The position numbers and the translations under genes were made by a program. Below the pieces are notes generated by a model. The model was not told the DNA's origin. It made no database searches and was given only the letters and a program-made list of their open reading frames with translations. A DNA stretch of 64,000 nt, taken from the NCBI RefSeq assembly GCF_000682735.1, contig NZ_AWFD01000034.1:172015-236014 (forward strand), given 5' to 3'. The DNA is from Hyphomonas sp. CY54-11-8 (GTDB taxonomy: Bacteria; Pseudomonadota; Alphaproteobacteria; Caulobacterales; Hyphomonadaceae). Positions 50,980 through 63,044 of the stretch are shown here, in pieces (position 1 is the first letter of the stretch; the number at the start of each line of letters is the position of its first letter).

Positions 50980-52125
50980 ATGGCTGACAAAAAAGCGGCG
51001 AACCGTCGGGGAAACCGGCGTGGTTCGCGCAAAGGGCGCAATGGACCGCTTTATGCGGCTGTTGACCTTGGAACAAATAACTGCCGCCTGCTCGTGGCGG
51101 AGCCGTGGGGGAAATCCTTCCGCGTCGTTGATTCGCATTCCCAGATAGCACGTCTGGGCGAGGGGCTGCACGAAACCGGCCGGCTGTCTGACGCCGCCAT
51201 TGAGCGAGCGCTGGACGCCTTGAAGGCTATTCGCCGGAAACTGAAGAACCATGGCGTGGGGCGGGTGCGCTGCATCGCGACCGAAGCCTGCCGGCAGGCG
51301 GAAAATGGGCCGGATTTCATCCGGCGCGTCCACGAAGAAACAGGACTCACCTTCAAGATCATCAATGCCAAGGAAGAGGCACGTCTGGCGACAATTGGTT
51401 GCCACGACCTGATGGCAGACGACGCCAAGACGGTTCTCGTCGTCGATATCGGCGGCGGATCGACGGAACTGTCCTGGGTCAACGCCAAGGTCGCCCGCGA
51501 AGGCGGTTCTCATGGTCTCGTCAAACGTGCGCCGATCCAGGACTGGACCAGTTTGCCACTTGGCGTGGTCACGCTGCATGAGCGGTTCGGACACTTACCG
51601 GAGGAAGAGGCGTTCCCTGCCATGCTCGACTATTGCGGCGAAGTGATCCGCGCCTGGAAGGGAACGGAACGCGTCAGCCGGGCCATGGGGCAGGATGGCT
51701 CCCATCTGATCGGTACGTCCGGCACGGTTACCTGTCTTGCAGGGGTTCACCTCAAACTTGACCGCTACAGGCGCGACAAGGTTGATGGCAGCTGGATGAG
51801 CCGCGAAGAGGCGGACGCGGCGGTAAAACTGCTGCGCGATCTCGGGCTGGAAGGACGCGCCACGCTGCCGACCATCGGAGAAGAACGGGCTGGCCTCATG
51901 TTGTCTGGCTGCGCAATCATGCAGTCGATCTGGGATGCCTTCCCGGGCGACCGGTTGCGCGTTGGAGACAGGGGCCTGCGGGAGGGCCTGTTGCTGTCCA
52001 TGATGTATGGTGGCAAAGGCCCGAGAAAGCGCGGCACTCGCCGGCGCTCCGGCAAGGCCAAATTACCGGACGGCGCATCTGGGCCTCCGAAAGACAACAA
52101 CCCGACAGCGGAAGTGTCCCCATGA
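50980..52125 (+). CDS. Ppx/GppA exopolyphosphatase / guanosine pentaphosphatase family
   Basis: A 381-residue actin-fold phosphatase. The phosphate loop is AAVDLGTNNCRLLVAEP near residue 26, with IATEACRQAENG near 105, VLVVDIGGGSTELSW near 153 and IGTSGTVTCLAGVHL near 255. Basic tails rich in Arg/Lys/Gly lie at both ends. Single-domain proteins of this length can hydrolyse polyphosphate or pppGpp; sequence alone does not decide. A PPK2 kinase elsewhere in the window makes a polyphosphate link plausible. The stop overlaps the rlmE start. Confidence 0.92.
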   Translation: MADKKAANRRGNRRGSRKGRNGPLYAAVDLGTNNCRLLVAEPWGKSFRVVDSHSQIARLGEGLHETGRLSDAAIERALDALKAIRRKLKNHGVGRVRCIATEACRQAENGPDFIRRVHEETGLTFKIINAKEEARLATIGCHDLMADDAKTVLVVDIGGGSTELSWVNAKVAREGGSHGLVKRAPIQDWTSLPLGVVTLHERFGHLPEEEAFPAMLDYCGEVIRAWKGTERVSRAMGQDGSHLIGTSGTVTCLAGVHLKLDRYRRDKVDGSWMSREEADAAVKLLRDLGLEGRATLPTIGEERAGLMLSGCAIMQSIWDAFPGDRLRVGDRGLREGLLLSMMYGGKGPRKRGTRRRSGKAKLPDGASGPPKDNNPTAEVSP

Positions 52126-52826
52126 CGGATGATGAAAAACGCCGCTGGAAAGGCCCGTCGGAAAAGCGCGGAACATCCGGGCGGCGGATGGGCGAACGCA
52201 AAATCATTGCGCACCGGGCAAAGAACGAAAGTTCCAAACGCTGGATCGAACGCCAACTGCAGGACCCTTATGTCCAGAAAGCGAAGTCAGAAGGCTATCG
52301 GGCGCGGGCTGCTTACAAGCTGCTGGAAATCGATGAAAAGCTGAACCTGTTCCGCCGTGGCCAGCGCGTGGTCGACCTTGGCTGTGCGCCAGGCGGCTGG
52401 CTGCAGGTCGCCCAGATCAAGGGCGCCAGTGAAATCGCCGGGATCGACCTCTTGCCGGTCGAACCGTTGGCAGGTGTCCACATCGTGCAGGGTGACATCA
52501 ACAATCCAGATGATGTGGCTGAGCTCCTCAAGGGACTGACCGGCGCACCCGACCTTGTCCTGTCTGACATGGCGGCAAACACAACCGGTCACAAGCAAAC
52601 CGACCATCTGCGCACGGTCGCACTCGTGGAAATGGCAGCAGCGTTCGCCGTGGAGCATCTCGCACCGGGCGGCAGCTTCTGTTCAAAGGTCTTCCAGGGC
52701 GGCGCGACGAAAGAAGTCCTGGATCTGCTCAAAGCGAACTTCACAAGCGTGAAGCATATCAAGCCACCTGCAAGCCGGGCAGGGAGTCCGGAAATCTTCG
52801 TCGTGGCAAAGGGTTTCAAAGGATAG
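52122..52826 (+). CDS. rlmE: 23S rRNA (uridine-2'-O-)-methyltransferase
   Basis: A 234-residue RrmJ/FtsJ-type methyltransferase acting on the ribosomal A loop. YRARAAYKLLEIDEKL carries the catalytic Lys near residue 64. The SAM motif VVDLGCAPGGWLQVA lies near 83, the catalytic Asp in LVLSDMAANTTGH near 145 and the second Lys in SFCSKVFQGG near 185. The basic N-terminal extension of about 40 residues is common in alphaproteobacteria. It is coupled to the ppx gene (ATGA). Confidence 0.96.
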   Translation: MTDDEKRRWKGPSEKRGTSGRRMGERKIIAHRAKNESSKRWIERQLQDPYVQKAKSEGYRARAAYKLLEIDEKLNLFRRGQRVVDLGCAPGGWLQVAQIKGASEIAGIDLLPVEPLAGVHIVQGDINNPDDVAELLKGLTGAPDLVLSDMAANTTGHKQTDHLRTVALVEMAAAFAVEHLAPGGSFCSKVFQGGATKEVLDLLKANFTSVKHIKPPASRAGSPEIFVVAKGFKG

Positions 52827-52848
52827 GCTGGCTGCGAGAGGCGCGGGC

Positions 52849-53769
52849 TTACCTGATATTCACGACACCTTCGCCAAACGGAGAATCGTCCCTCTGAAAG
52901 TATCCGTTGTCCGGGAAAAGATCGATTGCAATGGACCGGATGCATTCGATCTCGGACCTGGACAGACGCGTCTGCCAATCGTTCTGACGCTCAAAGGGCG
53001 TCAGTTTTTCTCGTCCAGCGTTTGTCACCGGGCTGGCCGCGTCATTGGAGGCGAAGTTCACGGACGCAATATTCAGTTGGTTCAGGATGCTCGGGCCCTG
53101 CGCGACAACGTCTTCATATCGCACCAGGTGCGCCCGGCCCGTAACGACGCTTTTTTGCGCTGTCCGTTCGCTTAAACTCCACAAAGCGGCCAAACGTTCG
53201 ACCGGCGTCTTGTCATAGCGAAGCAGGATGTCAGCAAGGTCGTATTCACGCGTTCCCTTGATGAAGTCCTCCATGTTGTAGTTCTGGCTCAGCCTGAAAT
53301 CCTGAAAACGCCAAGCCCAATCTGTATCTTTGAAGCTGGCATAAATAGCGGCTGGATTTCTCCGGATGTGGATAACGGGAACCTGATACTGGTCGGAGAT
53401 TTCATCGAGAATGAACCCAAGCCGGGTGGATTTGACGACCAGGTTCTTGGACCAGGTCCGGGATTCTTCCTTCCGAAGGAAATGCGTGTACCCGTGCGTC
53501 CCGACACCCTTGAACGCGAGATGGAGTTTGATCCGGTCGCGGGGAGTCAAGCAATTTGCGGACAGGGGCATATACACGTTCCGGCTTGCCGTATTTGCCC
53601 CTTTACTTAGTTGTCCCCAATTATGGCCGGCGGAAGGAGAAAAGGGCTCGAAGAGCGACTTTGCATCCATCGCGTCGACGAATGTTTGCTGCAGCCAGGT
53701 CGTCCCGCTTCGCCAGAAGCCGTTGATGAGCAAAGTATCACTCAAGTTCGACGCGCTGATGTAATCCAT
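52849..53769 (-). CDS. Sulfotransferase-domain protein
   Basis: A PAPS-dependent sulfotransferase-like protein of about 306 residues. The 5'-phosphosulfate loop is LINGFWRSGTTWLQQTF near residue 14. The 3'-phosphate-binding segment VIHIRRNPAAIYASFKDTDWAW lies near 125-145, and RAHLVRYEDVV near 215. The acceptor is unknown. The frame is open to an ATG at 53988, but the ATG at 53769 matches the usual distance to the P-loop; neither has a clear SD. The 53.8-54.0 kb stretch upstream is noticeably AT-rich and holds no other gene, hinting at acquired DNA. It is unrelated in domain layout to the TPR-sulfotransferase at 29.8 kb. Confidence 0.82.
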   Translation of the reverse strand: MDYISASNLSDTLLINGFWRSGTTWLQQTFVDAMDAKSLFEPFSPSAGHNWGQLSKGANTASRNVYMPLSANCLTPRDRIKLHLAFKGVGTHGYTHFLRKEESRTWSKNLVVKSTRLGFILDEISDQYQVPVIHIRRNPAAIYASFKDTDWAWRFQDFRLSQNYNMEDFIKGTREYDLADILLRYDKTPVERLAALWSLSERTAQKSVVTGRAHLVRYEDVVAQGPSILNQLNIASVNFASNDAASPVTNAGREKLTPFERQNDWQTRLSRSEIECIRSIAIDLFPDNGYFQRDDSPFGEGVVNIR

Positions 53770-54024
53770 CAGAGCGATAGAGGTGAGTTTCAGTCGTCCC
53801 AAGCCGCGCACGTTTTCTACCTGAATCTGGAATGCACATGTACTGCCTGGTGACTGGCAATTTATGGACCAGATGATTGTTTGGAGCGCTGGGATTATAA
53901 TAAATACTGCAGAAATGCGGATTTGGGTGATCGAGGCCGGTTCTAACATCAGGGCCGTGAGATCCTGCGGCTTCCAGATGTGGTACAATTCAAAAAGTCG
54001 TTGAATTACAACTATTAAAGGAAA

Positions 54025-54321
54025 TCACAGGCGCGCTTCTATTGTATGATAGCCGGTCATGTTTCGGGCGCCGCGGCACGCACGCTGGAAATAGAAGTCG
54101 TCAGAGGCGCCCTGATTAACCGCCTCGTAGCCCAGATTCAGCGTCACCTGGTAATGGGTCACCCGGCCATTCGAGATGAAGCCGCGTGCCGTCATGACAT
54201 CAAACCAGTCAGGTTCGCCGTATCCATCGCGCGCCACAGCAAGCGTTCTGGCAATCGCGTCATCCACGGAGATATCGGATATTCCGGTAATCTGTCGGCT
54301 AAATGAGCTGGCAGCAGGCAT
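54025..54321 (-). CDS. Dodecin-like flavin-binding protein with C-terminal extension
   Basis: A protein of about 98 residues. Its centre, DISVDDAIARTLAVA...EPDWFDVMTARGFISNGRVTHYQVTLNLGYEA, matches the dodecin pattern: an Ala/Ile-rich helix, the flavin-stacking Trp, the Gly-x-Val-x-His/Tyr-Gln turn and a last strand. Dodecins are about 70 residues and store flavin as dodecamers. Here about 30 residues follow the last strand (DDFYFQRACRGARNMTGYH), which is unusual. The start is uncertain: ATG at 54321, or 54396 in the same frame. Single gene in an AT-richer stretch. Confidence 0.65.
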   Translation of the reverse strand: MPAASSFSRQITGISDISVDDAIARTLAVARDGYGEPDWFDVMTARGFISNGRVTHYQVTLNLGYEAVNQGASDDFYFQRACRGARNMTGYHTIEARL

Positions 54322-54463
54322 ACGAGCAGGCTTTCCCGTTCTTTCGCTACAACTCCCTCCATTGAACCTATGCGCTATAGCCGTGTTTGGTTCCAATTAA
54401 CTGTCGCTTGCACCGTGAATGCTGACGTTTCACAATGATGGCGACACATTGGGAGGAACAATC

Positions 54464-54871
54464 ATGACCACGACAGGCGGCTGCTATTGCGGCGAAATCC
54501 GATATGAGGCGGACGGGGAGCCGGTGATGAAAGGCGAATGTCATTGCCGCGAATGCCAGTACCTTACAGGCGGTCAGGCCAATGACTTCATGGCAATGCC
54601 CACTGCCGGCTTCCGTTACACCAAGGGTGAGCCAAAGAAGTTCAAGCGAAGCGACCTCGACCATGCGGTCACGCGCGAATTCTGCGGCACCTGTGGGACG
54701 CATATTCTGACACGGTCTCCAGCACTGCCTGATGCCGTTATCCTGAAAGTCGGATCGCTGGATGATACCAGCCTCTTTGGCCAGCCGCAGGTCGTCATGC
54801 AGACAGCCGATGCACCGAGTTTCCACCACATTCCGGAAGGCATTCCGTCGTTTGAAAGATTCCCCGGATGA
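54464..54871 (+). CDS. GFA-family (CENP-V/GFA domain) zinc protein
   Basis: A 135-residue protein with the GFA zinc-site cysteines: GGCYCGEIRYEA (Cys-x-Cys near residue 7), GECHCRECQYLTGG near 26-34 and EFCGTCGTHI near 80. The family is named for glutathione-dependent formaldehyde-activating enzyme, but most members are of unknown function. A GGGAGG SD fixes the ATG at 54464. It overlaps the next gene (ATGA). Confidence 0.9.
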   Translation: MTTTGGCYCGEIRYEADGEPVMKGECHCRECQYLTGGQANDFMAMPTAGFRYTKGEPKKFKRSDLDHAVTREFCGTCGTHILTRSPALPDAVILKVGSLDDTSLFGQPQVVMQTADAPSFHHIPEGIPSFERFPG

Positions 54872-55290
54872 AGCCTGAGAGGCTGATCTTGATAGGGGCG
54901 GCGATCGCAACGGTCGCCGCCTGTAGTGCGCTCAGGGACTATCACGCCGCCAATCCGGACTTTGGCAGCTCCTTGCCGCCTTATGAGCGCATTCAGTTCG
55001 CGTCTCAGTTTGCGACGCCTGCAGAACGCGCGCGATGTGAAGCGGCAGGAGGAGTCGTCCAGAAAGCCGGACGGTTAGGCTGGCAGCACTGCGTTCAGAG
55101 TTTCGCCGACGCTGGCAAGGCATGTACCGGCAGCGACGACTGTCTCGGGCAATGCCGTTTGGCCGGCGACCCCGGATCGGTCGCGCCTGGCACGCCGGTC
55201 CAGGGAACTTGCCAGGCCAATGATGCGCCTTTCGGCTGCTACACGACCGTCGAGAATGGCAAAGCCGGCATGTCGATCTGTGTCGACTGA
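54868..55290 (+). CDS. Cys-rich lipoprotein, unknown function
   Basis: A 140-residue protein with a short signal and lipobox-like VAACS (Cys near residue 19), so probably a lipoprotein. The rest is rich in cysteines (about eight), spaced as CEAAGG, HCVQ, KACTGSDDCLGQCRLAG, GTCQAND, GCYTTV and SICVD, suggesting disulfide bonds in the periplasm or outside the cell. I do not recognise a characterised family. It is coupled to the GFA gene. Confidence 0.75.
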   Translation: MKPERLILIGAAIATVAACSALRDYHAANPDFGSSLPPYERIQFASQFATPAERARCEAAGGVVQKAGRLGWQHCVQSFADAGKACTGSDDCLGQCRLAGDPGSVAPGTPVQGTCQANDAPFGCYTTVENGKAGMSICVD

Positions 55291-55293
55291 GAT

Positions 55294-56460
55294 CTAGACA
55301 GGCAATAGATGCGCCTCGGCCTCGTCGCGGTGCTTCTTCAAATATTTCATGAAGGGCGTTCCGCCGGTGCCGATGTCCGGGTCATTGCCCGCGCTCTGGC
55401 TTGCCTGCTTGTTGATATAGCTTGCCGCATATTCAAGATGCCGCGTCCGGAAACGCGCCAGCTTCGAGACGTTCTCATTGTAGAGGCGCTTCAGGTCTGC
55501 ATCGCCAGACTGTTCGACAAAGACGCGGACGCGGCTCGACGCACGAATATCCTCGATCAGGCGCCGGTGCGCAGGCGGGCGATAAGCGTGAAGCTCATCC
55601 AGGAAGCTGCGTAGCGGGTCTGCAGCATGGCCGACGCTGAACAGCGCATCCATCGCGGGGACGATTGAAGATTGCGATCCCGTCTGTCCTCGGAAGGCTT
55701 GGGGCCTGCCTCCGGTTTCCTCGACGCCCTCATAAATCAAGCCATCGCCAAGGGCCGGATTGTCCTTCCAGCCATGAATCCACGGGCGGACGCGGTGGAA
55801 ATAGCAATAAGGATCGCACCGCTCCGGCATCCGGTCGAAAATGGCGTTCACATCGTCCCACACGGTGGACATGACCGACAGGCAGCGTGCAGCTTCCGGA
55901 ACACCACCGGTTTCGGCCGCCGCGATCAGTGTCAACCCTTCGTCCAGCATTTCACCAGCCCGTGCCTCGATGGCGACATGGACGAGAATGAACCAGGCTT
56001 CGTCCATTCCTCCGTCAAAGTGCTGGAGGACGCGAACATTGGAAAGATCGATCGGGCCGCCTTCGTCAATCAGAGCCCAGTTCTCCAGCGTGTAGGAGGA
56101 GTACGGCAGCAGCGGCGGCTGGCCGAGGCGCTGGCTGAGCTGCCAGATCGGTACGGCGAGGCAAGCGGGCAGGGCACGGGGCGCCTCGGGCTCTCCCCAG
56201 ACATATGTCTGTACCATGAAGGAATAGTGCAACATGGCAATCCGCTGCTCGGCTTCGCTGGCGATGGCGCAGAAATCGGTGAGATCGATGGCCGGCAACC
56301 GTTCCAGCAAAGCCCGCACGCGGCCGGTGCAGATCAGCTTGGGTATGTCCAGCGCCATCTGCCGGGCCGGTTGCAGTAAAGCGGGTAATTCCACCATTGC
56401 CGGATCAAATGACGCAAGAAATCCCCGATTCCGGGTCAGTCCATAATCGGAAAGTTTCAT
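55294..56460 (-). CDS. Indoleamine 2,3-dioxygenase-like heme protein
   Basis: A protein of 388 residues resembling eukaryotic-type indoleamine 2,3-dioxygenase, which opens the indole ring of tryptophan to N-formylkynurenine. Family strings are CYFHRVRPWIHGW near residue 210, FRGQTGSQSSIVPAMDALF near 250 and the heme-ligand His in RTRHLEYAASYI near 345. The C-terminal GTGGTPFMKYLKKHRDEAEAHL is near 365-385. The ATG at 56460 follows GGGAGGAG. Bacteria more often carry the tetrameric TDO; IDO-type genes are less common. It is 68 bp after an unknown secreted-protein gene on the same strand. No other kynurenine-pathway gene is in the window. Confidence 0.88.
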   Translation of the reverse strand: MKLSDYGLTRNRGFLASFDPAMVELPALLQPARQMALDIPKLICTGRVRALLERLPAIDLTDFCAIASEAEQRIAMLHYSFMVQTYVWGEPEAPRALPACLAVPIWQLSQRLGQPPLLPYSSYTLENWALIDEGGPIDLSNVRVLQHFDGGMDEAWFILVHVAIEARAGEMLDEGLTLIAAAETGGVPEAARCLSVMSTVWDDVNAIFDRMPERCDPYCYFHRVRPWIHGWKDNPALGDGLIYEGVEETGGRPQAFRGQTGSQSSIVPAMDALFSVGHAADPLRSFLDELHAYRPPAHRRLIEDIRASSRVRVFVEQSGDADLKRLYNENVSKLARFRTRHLEYAASYINKQASQSAGNDPDIGTGGTPFMKYLKKHRDEAEAHLLPV

Positions 56461-56528
56461 AAACCGCTCCTCCCAGGGCATATTATTACATATGAAACTA
56501 ATTCCGTTTTGGAAGTTCCGGCAAGGGG

Positions 56529-59980
<3,452 letters not shown>

Positions 59981-60049
59981 GGTGTAGACGGCATAAATTC
60001 GCCATTTGGCGCTTGCACGTTTCGCAACGGCAGTAGGCAGTTCTGAACC

Positions 60050-60080
60050 GGAAATGCTGGACCTCAAGGCCAGCATTTCC
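60050..60080 (+). terminator. 11-bp perfect hairpin downstream of guaB
   Basis: GGAAATGCTGG/CCAGCATTTCC with a 9-nt loop, 70 bp past the guaB stop. It lacks a following T-tract, so it may be a factor-assisted terminator or mRNA-stabilising stem. Confidence 0.45.
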
Positions 60081-60180
60081 CATAGTCCTCCAAAAAAAGG
60101 GAGGTCAGATACTCGATGGACGCAATTCTGCTGCGCCTTGGAAATGCCGCCATGTTGGCAGTCACAAAGGCAGGTGGCCG

Positions 60181-61638
60181 ATGACGGTTGCCAGTCCGGC
60201 CGCCCCGCCAAAACTCGGATTTGCCACGCGTTTCTTTTACGGCTTCGGCTCGATCGCCTATGGCGTCAAGGATATCGCGTTCAGGACCTACCTGCTCTGG
60301 TATTACAACTACATCATTGGCGCGCCGCCGGCGCTCGTCTCGGCTGCCATCATGGTTGCCCTGATCTTCGATGCCATATCCGACCCGGTCGTCGGCCAGA
60401 TTTCCGACCAGCTCCGCACGCGCTGGGGCAGGCGCCATCCCTTGATGTACGCGTCCGCCATCCCGGCTTCATTGTCGTTCATCCTGCTCTGGTTTCCACC
60501 ACCAGGCCTGGAGGGCGCGACGCTCTTCGTTTACCTCGTCGTCCTGTCCACCGCGGTGCGTACCTTCATCACGCTATATGAGATCCCGAGTTCGGCGCTC
60601 GCACCTGAACTTGCACCCGGTTATGATGATCGAACCGCCATCGCCAGCTATCGATATTTCTTCGGATACCTTGGCGGTATCGGCCTTTCCTTCATTACAT
60701 TGTTCTATTTTATGCAGCCGACAGAGGCCTATCCGGTCGGTCAGCTGAACCCCGATGCCTATCTCGCTTTCGGCCTCTTCGGTGGCGCCCTGATGTTCAC
60801 ATCTGTCGTGGCATCCACAGTGGGGACGCACCACCGCATCAAATACCTTCGGCTGCAGCCGAATCGTGACGAGCGGAAAAGCGCGTTCCAGACCCTTGCG
60901 ATGATGGCGCGCACTTTTTCAAACCGGAACTTCCTCGCCATCCTCAGCTTCGGCATCCTGAAATACTCGGCGATCGGCCTGACCTCCGCATTGGCGCTGT
61001 ATTTCGGCACCTTCTTCTGGGGCTTCACCAATTTCCAGTTGGCCATCCTGACACTTGAATACATCGTCGCCGCGACCCTGGCCCTGGCATTTGCACCCTT
61101 TGCGTCCCGTTTGATGGGCAAGCGAAACGCGGCGTTCTTGCTGGCCGTACTCGCCGTGATAATGGGCGCGCTGCCATTCATCCTGCGTCTCAACGGGCTC
61201 TTCTTTGAGAATGGTGATCCGCGCCTCCTGCCGGCGGTGTTTGCGATCGGCGCGGTGTACTCTTTGTGCGGTGTTTCTTCGGCGATTCTCGTCCATGCGA
61301 TGATCGGCGACGTTGTCGACGACAGCAGCCTGCGCACCGGGCGGCGCGCCGAAGGCTTGTTCTATTCCGCCAACAGTTTCATGCAGAAGAGTGTATCAGG
61401 CATCGGCGTCTTCGCTGCCGGCCTGCTGCTCTCTTTGGTTGGCTTTCCCGAAAAGGCGAGGCCGGGCCAGGTATCGCAGGACGTGATCAACGCACTGGCG
61501 ATCTGGTACATTCCAATCCTGATGGCCCTGTATATTGGCGGGGCCTGCTTCCTGTACTTCTACCAGCTCAGGCGCGCAGACCACGACGCCAATCTCGAAG
61601 CGATCCGCCAGCAGGAGAACGCCTCGGCAGGCGAATGA
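60181..61638 (+). CDS. GPH-family (glycoside-pentoside-hexuronide:cation) MFS symporter
   Basis: A 485-residue, 12-transmembrane-segment protein of the MFS_2/GPH family. The family signatures are FDAISDPVVGQISDQLRTRWGRRHPLMYASAIP near residues 60-95, YEIPSSALAPELAPGYDDRTAIASYR near 135-160, and GDVVDDSSLRTGRRAEGLFYSANSFMQK near 375-405. Likely uptake of a sugar or glycoside with a cation; the substrate is unknown. No catabolic gene is adjacent. The initial ATG overlaps no gene; the SD is weak. Confidence 0.9.
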   Translation: MTVASPAAPPKLGFATRFFYGFGSIAYGVKDIAFRTYLLWYYNYIIGAPPALVSAAIMVALIFDAISDPVVGQISDQLRTRWGRRHPLMYASAIPASLSFILLWFPPPGLEGATLFVYLVVLSTAVRTFITLYEIPSSALAPELAPGYDDRTAIASYRYFFGYLGGIGLSFITLFYFMQPTEAYPVGQLNPDAYLAFGLFGGALMFTSVVASTVGTHHRIKYLRLQPNRDERKSAFQTLAMMARTFSNRNFLAILSFGILKYSAIGLTSALALYFGTFFWGFTNFQLAILTLEYIVAATLALAFAPFASRLMGKRNAAFLLAVLAVIMGALPFILRLNGLFFENGDPRLLPAVFAIGAVYSLCGVSSAILVHAMIGDVVDDSSLRTGRRAEGLFYSANSFMQKSVSGIGVFAAGLLLSLVGFPEKARPGQVSQDVINALAIWYIPILMALYIGGACFLYFYQLRRADHDANLEAIRQQENASAGE

Positions 61639-61706
61639 AGAGGCCCACCCGGCCAGTTATCCACCACCCAAGCCAACCGGATTCGCTCTCGCAGTAATTT
61701 CCGCGC

Positions 61707-62301
61707 ATGAGCACGGATTTCATCACCTTCACCCTTCAGCAGGTCTGCATCAACCTGGCGGAAGCCACCTATGATGCGGGGCTGACACGCAGCCCGGACA
61801 CTGTTCCGCTAATCACGGCGAGGCGGTTGCGGGCGCATGTAAAGCAGCTGGCGATCATCCTCCGCCGTCTGACCATGCTGATGGCGCTCAGCTTGACGCT
61901 GGATCCGATCAGGGCGCGTAAGAGGCCGGAGGGCCCGGAAGATGATGATCCTGTCATCACGAAAGCGCAGATCTCTTTCAGTATCGCGCTCAGCGGGCAA
62001 ACGCAGGTCTACGCGCTGGACGGCCACGGCTTCCCGGAAGGCGCATCGTCCGCGTCCGGTCCGGTGCCGGTCGCCAGTCTCATGCGGCGGTTCGAGGTGC
62101 TCGGGGCGTATCCTGCGCCATCCGGAAAAATATGCCCTGCGCGTCGCGCGCGTCATGGAACGCCGCCGCCGGGCAGGGGCGCCGCGTCCGCTCGGCGCGT
62201 CCATCCCGACCTATCGTCTGAAACCTGAACTCGGCGCGGCGGCGGCCGGGCTTCCCATGCTGCTGGCAGACGCCTTCAGCAGATGGAATGACAGCAGCTG
62301 A
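61707..62301 (+). pseudogene. Small gene of unknown function with a frameshift in a G run
   Basis: The ATG at 61707 opens a frame (TDFITFTLQQVCINLAEATYD...ARRLRAHVKQLAIILRRL) that reads sensibly to MRRFEVLG near 62103. From GGGGCGT (62103-62109) the plausible continuation, GRILRHPEKYALRVARVMERRR through PMLLADAFSRWNDSS, lies in the +1 frame and stops at 62301. Deleting one G from the G4 run joins them into a basic, helical protein of about 197 residues. The family is not recognised. Either a real frameshift or a sequencing/assembly indel. Confidence 0.6.
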
Positions 62302-62353
62302 TCCTACCCCCTTATCCTACACCCATTCACCGGACAGGCAGCGCCTGCGCCGG

Positions 62354-62971
62354 TCACACGTGCTGGGGGTCATGCGGCTCCCGCCACATCGCCTCCATCG
62401 GTGGACTGCCCGGGCCGACTTCGAACAATTTCATCCGCTCAAAACCGTGACTCCGGTAGAAGCCGGTGTTCTGCGGGTTCGAGTTTTCGAGGTAACAGGG
62501 CAGGCGGGCCTTGTCGGCGGCCGCTTTCATTGGCGTCATCATCAGCTTGCCGAGACCCGTGCCGCGTGCCCCCTTCCGGGTGCCGATAGTGAAAAGGTAA
62601 AGGTGGGGATCTTTCGGATGATGCGCATCCATGGCCTTGCCGGCATTGAGGGCCCGGAAAACAGACCCTTGCGAGCCCTTGAGCAACAGGGTCGGCATCA
62701 GGCGCAAGGTCGGCAGCAGGCCCAACTCCCGCCGGTTCTGCGACTCGATCCACATCGTCGCCCCGCCGTCCCCGGCAAGGTGGCAGATGCCGTATTTGAG
62801 ATAGATCGCTTGTGCGAGCAGGGAAAACGTCGGCTTCAGCGCTTTGGTCCGGCCGAAGATCCAGAGGTTTACCGGATCTGTCTCAAAGGCTTCGCCCGTG
62901 ATGCTTCCCATTTGGCGCCAGTCTGCGGCAGCGGCCTGTCTAAGCCCCTCCGGCAGGTTAATCTCCAGCAT
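62354..62971 (-). CDS. GNAT-like N-acetyltransferase
   Basis: A protein of about 205 residues with an acetyl-CoA-binding segment, LYLFTIGTRKGARGTGLGKLMMTPMKAAADKA near residues 130-160 (R/Q-x-x-G-x-G/A-type motif). The GNAT C-terminal pattern LENSNPQNTGFYRSHGFE follows near 170. An internal tract, ATMWIESQNRRELGLL, resembles a group of short acetyltransferases found in proteobacteria and fungi. The substrate is unknown. The ATG at 62971 is chosen because the frame upstream runs into the divergent methyltransferase gene. Confidence 0.85.
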   Translation of the reverse strand: MLEINLPEGLRQAAAADWRQMGSITGEAFETDPVNLWIFGRTKALKPTFSLLAQAIYLKYGICHLAGDGGATMWIESQNRRELGLLPTLRLMPTLLLKGSQGSVFRALNAGKAMDAHHPKDPHLYLFTIGTRKGARGTGLGKLMMTPMKAAADKARLPCYLENSNPQNTGFYRSHGFERMKLFEVGPGSPPMEAMWREPHDPQHV

Positions 62972-63044
62972 CTTCCGCCCTTTCCGGTTTCTTTCTGTTT
63001 TTTGAGACGCTAACACAGCCCTCCCCAAAAGGAGCACCAAAATC

